Positions 56,716 through 64,000 of a DNA stretch of 64,000 bases are shown piece after piece; position 1 is the stretch's first letter, and each line of letters begins with the position of its first letter. The notes under the pieces were generated by a model. That model had not been told where the DNA came from. It made no database searches and saw nothing but the letters and a program-made list of their open reading frames with translations. The position numbers and the translations under genes are program-made. The stretch lies in NCBI GenBank assembly GCA_030549495.1, contig JAUIRK010000510.1:124001-188000 (forward strand), read 5' to 3'. This DNA comes from Nectonema munidae. Its lineage: Eukaryota > Nematomorpha > Nectonematoida > Nectonematidae.

Positions 56716-57450
56716 GTAGGCAAATTATTTTCATTTTTTATCTTGATTTTGCATACAATGAACAAATTCTTGCACACTTTTAAACAAAATAACAAAAATT
56801 TGTATTTCTTACAAAAATAATAATCAATATGAAAAATACTTTAAAGACAAAAGATGAATTTTTATACTAAAAAAAGAGATGAACAATCACATTTAGACCC
56901 AAATTTTTAAACTACGTTGGGGCTGTGATACGAAGAGAAGCCTAGTTGCATAAATAACAATTATTCAATCATTTTCAAATATTTTATAAAATACGAACTT
57001 TTATAATGACAATTTCATTCTCGATTTTTTACATCATGATGAGTTATATTTTCTAAAGAAAACTCTAAATCGGATTTAGTACTATTTGATTTCTATTATC
57101 CTACTCTTATCGGGCATCAAGGATCCCGGATACGTGAACAATTGGAGAAGGAGAGAGTAATCTCGAGCAAATGCTCTTACATATTTCTTTGTTTTTGGTC
57201 AATTTTTAAAAATATTTGAATACAATTTTGTATTCAATATACGTATACGTGTGTGCTAAGATTTGTTAGTGTCTTATAAACGCGGGTATGCAGTTTTTTC
57301 ATAAATTTTTGCTTTCTATGAACAGGACATGCTATATCGCGGTATTCTAGTTCATACAAAAATGGATTTCAAAAAGCTTCCATTAAACAACCTGAGAAAA
57401 AAATACTTAACTCTACTTATTGTGCTCTGCGTCTACCTTTTTTTTTATAG

Positions 57451-57542
57451 AAATAGAAAAAACAACTTATGAACATGCTTTATCTGCTATTCGACACTTT
57501 GCTGATCTGTCAAAGAAGTTTCTGAATGTGATGGTGTCGTTG
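57451..57542 (+). CDS. Candidate internal host exon, 92 bp
   Basis: A strong acceptor CTACCTTTTTTTTTATAG ends at 57450 and a donor GTAATC starts at 57543. Beginning in phase 1 it reads (E)IEKTTYEHALSAIRHF and ADLSKKFLNVMVSL, an amphipathic helical peptide with ordinary codon use, ending in phase 0. The 735-base intron before it has no element. The Tigger element begins 28 bases downstream, in the next intron. I do not recognise the protein. Next exon not found within the window. Confidence 0.55.
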
Positions 57543-57584
57543 GTAATCATTAATACAATTAATACTAATACAGTCAAACCTGCC

Positions 57585-58245
57585 TTAGCGACCCCCTGTA
57601 TTAAACGACTCCCTGCCCATAACGACCTTTTTTTCTTCCTCCCAATGAAAATTTGACTGTTTTCACCCTGTATTTAACGACACACTGTCTAACGCGACTT
57701 ACGACCATGTTTTTGAATGAAATTTATCTCTAAGTACTGATTTAAGCGACTATTTTTTGTTGAATATTATAACTTATTTTTTCACAAATGTTTTTATTTG
57801 TTAATGCACTGTTGTAATGAACGATTGTTCTTATAATTTCTCTCATTATCATTTTTTCATACCAGCACAGAGCATAGTATGAATTCTATATAGTGTACAC
57901 TGTGCAGTGTACATACACTAATAGCGACTGCTCACAAAATAAAAAGTGTAACTCTCACAGCAGGGCTAGTAAATTGTTCTATACACATGATATTGATAAA
58001 CATTGTGATAAATCATTCCAATGATGTGTATTGTTCATCTCATTACAAGAGTATGAAATAAAATTCTTAGTAAACCTTAGCGACCCATTGTATAGCGACC
58101 ATAGTTTTTTCCTCCCGACGAAAATTGAACTGTTTTCACCCTGTATTTAGCAACACACTGTCTAACGCGACCTTCGACCATGTTTTGCACTAAAATTTAT
58201 TAAAAAAATCTGTGTTAAACGACTATTTTGAAGACAGTTACATTT
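57585..58245 (+). repeat. Direct duplication of the Tigger left subterminal arm
   Basis: 57585-57760 and 58076-58245 share, in the same order, CTTAGCGACCC, GAAAATTTGACTGTTTTCAC or variant, CCCTGTATTTAACGAC, ACACTGTCTAACGCGAC and CGACCATG. Between them lie about 310 bases without similarity. This puts two sets of putative transposase-binding motifs in one arm. Confidence 0.85.
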
Positions 58246-59801
58246 TAAACACACTTGAAAAAAATAGTGCAATTGTTGCAGAGTAAGACTAGTAAAACTG
58301 AATTTCTTTTGTGACACATCATATGTCGTACATCAATACTTTGAACACAATCAATATGACATGGATGAAATCAGCCTTATGATGAATAAAAGCTAAAAGA
58401 TTTTCCTTGTTGATTTCTCATTATCAGCCATTTTTCATATCTTTTGTTCTTGTTGTTTTTTACGTAAGTTTATTGGTTACAAATTTCAATATAATAGTTA
58501 GATCATGTTTACATAGTAGGTAATATGTCGAAAAAAAGAACATCACTTGCTCTTCAACAAAAGTACGATGTAATTAAACTTTTATTTTATTAGTGGCAGA
58601 GCAGTATATAAAATAGCTACTGAGATGGGTGTAGGTAAAACTCAAATCCAAGCATTAGGAAAAAGGAAAGAACAAGTGTTAGAAGATTATTCTAAATGTT
58701 GTGTGTCAACAGTTTCAAAAAGAAAAAACTATCTCACAGGAAATGAAGAGATAAACACTCTAACATACAGGGGGTTTATTGACGCTTTGGCTAGAGGCCT
58801 TCCAGTCAGTGGACCAATTCTCAAAACTAAAGCTTTGCTGAAGAACTTGGAAAATCGAATTTTAAAGCTTCAAATGGTTGGATAGTTTTTATGTGAAGGA
58901 TGTCCATGTGGAAAACGATCAAAGGGAAGAATAACAATAGCACGTTGTGCCAGTATGACTGGAGAAAAAATAAAACCTTTAGTGATTGCAAAAATCAAAG
59001 TCTCCTGATGTTTTTCAAAAGTGAAGTTGAGCCCTTTAACAGTGGAGTACTAGTTTAATAGAAAAGCTTGGATGACTGATGAGATTTTTGAAGACTCGCT
59101 ACAAAATTTTTATAGGAAAATGAAAGTTGGAAAAGGAACGTCCTTCTATTCATTGATAATGCCCCTTGTCATCCCAATCTTAAGCTCAGTAACGTTAAAA
59201 TTCAAGGGATAATTGAAGCAATGAAGTTAAAATTTAGAAAACGACAAGTAAATGTTTTTTTAATTTTTTAATCTACTGAACAATCGCTAATTTTTCTATA
59301 GCTTTTCCATATAGTCAGAAAAATGGACAGAGATGAATCAAGATGTATTAATGCAAGTCAGTCCTTAAAATCAACACAAATATTGGATGTAATTTTATTG
59401 TGTATTGCAGCATGGGAAGAAGTTGAAGAAAGCACAATCAAGAAATGCTTCATAAAGGCCGGATTTCGAAAAGAAAACATTTCTGTGTGGAATCCTGAGA
59501 TTGAAGAAGGAATACCTACTGCAGTGAAAAATTTAAGTAGAGATGTTTTCGGGGCTGAGTATGAAGCTGTTGCAAATATTGATAAAGACTTGTACACATG
59601 CGATGTTAAGAATAGCGTCTTTGACTTACCTGCAAAAGAAGCATTAAAAGAGATCGAAAGAGAAAAAGAAGAGAGTTCTTTGGAAAGTGATGAAGAAGCA
59701 GAAGAAAGTGGCACATACTCTTTAAAAGAAGCAATAAAAATTGCGGATAAACTAAAAAAGTTTGCTCTTCATCATGGCTTAGGAAAAGCTCTGGAATACA
59801 T

Positions 59802-62800
59802 CACTGGCGGATTTAAGGGGGGGGGGGCGCACCCGGCGCGCGCCCCCCTTAAAATTATCAAAGTAAGTTGAAAAATAACTGGCAAAGTTATTTAGTTTTG
59901 TGTAACTTTGAAATTTTTTAATTTCAAATATAATGTTTGTTGTGTTTGAATGATGGAGTTAATGAATACTTTCTCTATATTTTTTTACTATTCTCTTTAA
60001 AATGTTTTGGAAATTGCACTCTTGAAAAAGTTTTTTGTTAATTTAAAAAAACTGTATAAAAATTTTTTAAATATAATTTTCTCTAGTTGTTTCATGGCCT
60101 GTTTATTTGCAAATCTTAAAGTTCATTTTACGACCACTCTTCAAATTTGACTTAAAGTGTTTGAAATACATAAACTTATTATATTTAGTAAACGTAGTAA
60201 GTTATAATTATTATTTTGTATTAACAATTTTGGATCATTCTGATTAATATTTTTAGATTTTTGTTTGATCAAAATTTTTTTTGATTAATTACTATATAAA
60301 CAAGTAACTATTCCTGAATTCGTTTTTTGATAATGAACAAAAGAAAAATATCAGATTACTTCAAATCAAGAAACACAGAAGATGGCAAGAAAAAGTTTTT
60401 TTTCACTTAAAAAATTTTTTTAGATATATGTTTACTTTTTATTTAAGACTTTCAAGTGATAATGCCGAACGTATTCAAATAACCTCAGACAAACTTGTTA
60501 CTAAAGAAACTTTTAGTGAAAACTTGGAAGCTGGCCCTAGTAGTCAAATCATGGATACTGATGATTTGCCTACAACATTTCTTGTTGAACATACTCAAAA
60601 CAATATTTCTACTGAGAGACAGGAAGCACTTGAAAATAACTTGTCAGACATTAGTCTTTTTGATCATAAAGCTAACGAACTTTATTGAGAAGCGCTTTCC
60701 AGAACCAACTTTCAAGTTTCCCTCAAAACTATACAAGGATAAAAGAAAAGCGACTGGCGAAATGAAACGGCATTGTCAAAGAGAGTGGTTCAACATTTCT
60801 AAGTTTATTGGTTATTCTAAATTAAAAGACGGCATTTTTTGTATTGCATGCCGTTTTTTTCCGAACAATTCACATCGATCTGGAAAAAAGTTCATAACGG
60901 AAGTGTATAATAATTGGAAAGATGCAAAAGAAGATATAAAAAATCATAGTGTAACTGAATATCACTTGTCATCAATGTTTAGAATGAAAACTTTCGTCGA
61001 AACATACCAAAATCTTTCTAAGCGTGTTGATGCCTCACTAAACGTATGCTCTGCTGAAAGGATAGAACGGAATCGAAAAATTCTTAAGTCTATTACAAAA
61101 TCATTGATATTTTGTGGCCGACGCGGAATTGCCTTACGAGGCAACAGAGATGACGACACAATAAATTGCACTGACTACAACCATGGTAATTTTAAGGAAC
61201 TTTTAAACTTTAGAATAGACTCTGGGGATTACATTTTAGCAGATCATTTTAAAAATTGTAAAAAATGCAAAATATACTTCTAAAACTTGTCAAAATGAAC
61301 TATTGGGTTGCATTAAAAGATATATACAGAGTGAAATTGTTAGAGAATTATATGAACAGCCATTTGGACCATACTTCGGACTACAATGTGATGAGGTAAA
61401 TGATGTAAGCAATTGGGAACAACTAGGAATTGCTTTACGCTATACACGTGATAATAAACCTATCGAAAGGTTGTTTGAATTTGTACAATGTGAAAGCACA
61501 AGGGGGCTGGACATTTGTGAAAATGTTATTAAATCACTTTCTACTGCTGGAATAGATGTAGGATTCTGTCGTTCCCAAACAGTGGATGGGGCAGCAAACA
61601 TGTCAGGAAAGTACAATGGTTTTGCTGCAAAATTTCTAGAAATATCTCCAAAAGCAACATATCATTACTGCAGTAACCACGATTTAAATCTTGTTCTCTG
61701 CAAGAGTAGTCAGGTGCGAGAAATTCATCTAATGTTAGACGTACTAAAACAACTCGGAATTTTTTTTCATATCTCCCCAAAGAGATGTAGGCGTCTTGAA
61801 CAATCTGTAAATACCATCAACAAAGAAAGGACAACAAAAAGTGTTATTACAAAGTCAAAAATGAAGATATTTTGTGAAACACGATGGGTAGAAAAAATAA
61901 CAACACTGCAGGATTTTGAAGATCTTTATGAAGCTTTACTTGCATGTTTGGATGCAATTGGCTCTTATGAATGCGGATGGGATGGCAAGGCCGTAACAGA
62001 GGCATATGGGCTAATGAAGCGCATAACAGATTGCACATTTATCATCAGTTTCCAAACAGTGTTATATATTTTTGGATACTTCATGGGACTCAGCAACAAA
62101 CTGCAGGGAACTGAAATGGACGTAATTCAAGCTTACAACATGGTAGAACTGATTAGGGAAACTCTCAAATCTGCAAGAACCAATGAAGCTGAATATGATA
62201 TCATATATTCAAATTCAGAAAAAATGATAAACTTAGCTGGCATTTCAATGACAATTCCTAGAAGATGCAGTAAGCAAACACTTAGAAATAATATTGAAGC
62301 TGTAGATGCAAAGGAGTATTTCAAACGAGCAGTTTTCATACCATTTGTGGATGGTGTTGTACAACAAATGGATATCAGATTTAGTACACTTGCTAAAGCA
62401 GCTCTTCGTGGTTTTTACTTGCTACCAAGCAATCTTTGCAAAATTACAGAGGAAACAGTTTCTTCCCTAATTGATTTTCACAAGACCGACTTACCATCCT
62501 CTTCTACATTTTCTCAAGAACTAGAGCTTTGGAAGAAGTTGTGGCTTAGCCAAGAAGACACTCCAACCACTTTAGTTTCCACGCTATCAGACATAAGAAC
62601 CTGTCCAAATCTATTTCCGAACATTACTAAAGTTTTACATTTTTTACAACTAACAGCAGTTTCTTCAAGTGGAGTTGAATGTGGAAACTCCTCTCTAAAA
62701 CATATTAAAGGAGCATCCAGGAGTTCTATGACGGAAGAAAGATTAAATGCGCTTCTTCTTCTTTATGTATCCCGGGACATCAACATTGATGTTGATGCAG

Positions 62801-63137
62801 TCGTTGAAATGTATGCCAGACAACAACCACGAAGAATGCTTCTCATCAATCCCTTGGCAGAGAAATAACTAAACATACGATTTAGTTTTTGAGGGATTTT
62901 TGCAATAAATTTAATTTCAATAGCTCTATCTTTTTTTAGTTATTTACCTGTTTTATTTAATATGCTATGATTTTGGTTATCTTCATGATGAAAGGTTGTG
63001 GGTTTCGTTAAAGAGATTTTGATTCAGAGAGTTTTGATAATGGTGACTTTTCATCAAGAGACCCCCATCAAAACAGCTAATACATACTTGTTCACGTTTT
63101 GCGCCCCTCCTATTTACATTTCTTGAATCCGCGCCTG
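59802..63137 (+). mobile_element. hAT-G: nearly intact 3.3-kb hAT inside the Tigger
   Basis: Perfect 8-bp duplications GAATACAT at 59794-59801 and 63138-63145. The left end CACTGGCGGATTTAAGG and reversed right end CAGGCGCGGATTCAAG form the inverted repeat. Next to the left end a G-run of at least 11 and a GCGCGCGCCCCCC segment can fold into a hairpin. It contains an almost full transposase. Ends, duplication and coding region all point to a young insertion. Confidence 0.96.
60334..62868 (+). pseudogene. hAT-G transposase (TTF finger, DUF4371, dimerisation domain), two shifts
   Basis: The ATG at 60334 gives MNKRKISDYFKSRNTEDGKK, a PIP-box-like start usual in this group. An intron between about 60390 and 60455 is likely, after which the frame runs NAERIQITSDKLVTKETFSE to 60680. 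After a one-base shift: FIEKRFPEPTFKFPSKLYKD, and the TTF-type zinc finger WFNISKFIGYSKLKDGIFC with IACRFFP. A second shift in an A-run near 61270 leads to the 521-codon frame: FGLQCDEVNDVSNWEQLGIA (first catalytic aspartate), TVDGAANMSGKYNGFAA (second), YHYCSNHDLNLVLCKSSQ, FCETRWVEK, and the dimerisation part SSGVECGNSSLKHIKG ... MTEERLNALLLLY. The total is about 800 residues, normal for ZMYM-like hAT transposases. Only two simple shifts stand between this and an open frame. Confidence 0.92.
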
Positions 63138-63399
63138 GAATACATGGTGAAAACAAGTTCTGAGGTTGACAAAATGTCAGCAAAAACCTTACAACAAAAA
63201 AGGATGACTGATTATTTTAAAGTTTAAATAAATTAATTTTAACTTTTATAATTGTGATTCAATCTTCTACGACATTTTGGTTTACAATTTATTGAAGTCA
63301 ATATTTTGAAATATTTTCACTGTTTTTAACGACCACCTGTCTAATGCGACCAAAATTAGGTCTTACCTTGAATGGTCGTTTAATACAGGTTTGACTGTA

Positions 63400-64000
63400 T
63401 TATAAAGGTATCACGACTTTTCATCATCATCACCCGTGAAGACATTTATCCCCAGACAATTAAACACTTTTTTTAAGATAATTCATCATACGATAGTAGG
63501 CATCTATCCAAGGATAGCTTTCATTATGCATGGTTATATCTTCCCTTAAAAATGAAACTTTTTTTTATATTAAAAAAATTTTAACCAATATTAATTGCAA
63601 CATTATAGATTTAACAAGCTTTGGGGCTAATAAATTAAGGCGTGTGCTGGCAAATGAGGATGACTTTTGCATGCAAAGAATTTTTCTTGTAGGACAACAA
63701 AAGACAAAGAGATAGAAATCTTTTAACTAGACATTTGGCTCAAGTTTACTTCCTCTACAGATATAAAATTTTTTATTTATTCTGAGAAAAGATAGAAGTT
63801 GAGTTTGTAATTTCTTGCATTCAAATACCAAATGTCCTAGTAGTTTGTGGAAGAGAATCGCGGTTCAGTTGCTTCCAAAGATTTTTCAAGCTACTGATTC
63901 GTATAATAAACTGATACATAATCCGAGAATGTTGGTTGATCTTATTGCAAAATAAGAAGTCAGTTAAATAAGGCCTATATATTTTTATCATCATTTTCTT
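63400..64000. other. AT-rich right margin, no supported gene
   Basis: A 61-codon frame at 63530-63715 (DLTSFGANKLRRVLANEDDF) looks slightly protein-like and follows an ATTATAG, but its phase does not fit the exon ending at 57542. Not called. Confidence 0.4.

Larger units (their letters stand above)
58524..63227 (+). pseudogene. Tigger transposase split by hAT-G
   Basis: In order: MSKKRTSLALQQKYDVIKLL and, after a shift near 58590, SGRAVYKIATEMGVGKTQIQ (psq/CENP-B helix-turn-helix); LTYRGFIDALARGLPVSGPI (second DNA-binding domain); ITIARCASMTGEKIKPLVIA, AWMTDEIFEDSL and IDNAPCHPNLKLSNVKIQ of the DDE core. The stretch that should follow, with LPPNTTS-LQP-DQ and the third catalytic aspartate, is missing (SNVKIQ joins directly to GIIEAMKLKFRKRQ). 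A 54-base intron 59248-59301 (GTAAAT...TCTATAG) precedes HIVRKMDRDESRCIN. The C-terminal frame reaches KALEY at 59797, is cut by hAT-G, and resumes at 63146 with KTSSEVDKMSAK, ending MTDYFKV at 63227. Confidence 0.92.
57571..63397 (+). mobile_element. Tigger/pogo DNA transposon carrying a nested hAT
   Basis: TA on both sides (57569-57570, 63398-63399), the target of pogo/Tigger elements. The left end CAGTCAAACCTGCCTTAGCG and reversed right end CAGTCAAACCTGTATTAAAC share 12 bases exactly, followed by runs of CGACC-like motifs. The element without the hAT is about 2.5 kb, the usual size of a Tigger. The left arm contains an internal duplication. Confidence 0.95.

Noticed and set aside
59358-59714. 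Minus-strand 118-codon serine-rich ORF
   Set aside because: Antisense of the Tigger C-terminal coding region.
63530-63715. Next exon of the 49.8-57.5 kb gene
   Set aside because: The preceding exon ends in phase 0 while this frame needs phase 1; no clear donor follows.
1-64000. Retrovirus-like, LTR or Polinton-type elements
   Set aside because: I looked for long direct terminal repeats, protease/integrase motifs and capsid-like proteins; the only reverse transcriptases seen belong to LINEs.

Overview
The window is AT-rich eukaryotic DNA with no prokaryotic gene organisation. It has no dense array of host genes. Most of it is class II DNA transposons, their short non-autonomous derivatives (MITEs), two LINE copies and tRNA-derived SINEs, separated by AT-rich filler. 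The mix (many hAT families of ZMYM and ZBED5/SCAND3 type, Tigger/pogo, TTAA-target elements, short introns) fits an arthropod. A copepod such as a sea louse is my guess from general impression; the sequence does not prove a species. I saw no retrovirus-like, LTR or Polinton-type element.

Layout. 1-10.6 kb: filler with small hAT MITEs, a Tc1/mariner-like MITE, a SINE and a possible last exon at 4.6 kb. 10.65-11.24 kb: a possible terminal exon followed by a satellite array related to the TTAA elements. 11.8-20.5 kb: a hAT complex. A ZMYM1-like hAT (hAT-A) abuts an old ZBED5-like hAT (hAT-B) that has been hit by at least three later insertions (a TTAA element, a small hAT and a MITE), two of them with perfect 8-bp target duplications. 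21.5 kb: a 95-codon ORF that may be a small host gene. 24.4-27.3 kb: a degenerate hAT with both ends and target duplication. 28.97-30.8 kb: remnants of a TTAA element next to a MULE-type transposase. 33.2-36.0 kb: a minus-strand LINE. 36.6-39.3 kb: a MITE and two PIF/Harbinger-like elements. 40.7-47.7 kb: three further hATs, one of them inserted in a candidate host exon. 48.6-57.5 kb: scattered, phase-compatible candidate exons of one or two host genes on the plus strand, whose large intron holds a 3.2-kb TTAA element and a plus-strand LINE. 57.57-63.40 kb: a Tigger/pogo element whose transposase C-terminus is split by a nearly intact hAT.

How the parts relate. Nesting gives relative ages: hAT-G is younger than the Tigger; the insertions in hAT-B are younger than hAT-B; hAT-F is younger than the exon it interrupts. 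The most unusual feature is a family of TTAA-flanked (piggyBac-like) elements that carry two unrelated ~150-bp tandem-repeat arrays. There are three copies with 5, 8 and 2 units of the first array, and one array of the second repeat standing alone elsewhere. This suggests a transposon acting as a vehicle for satellite DNA.
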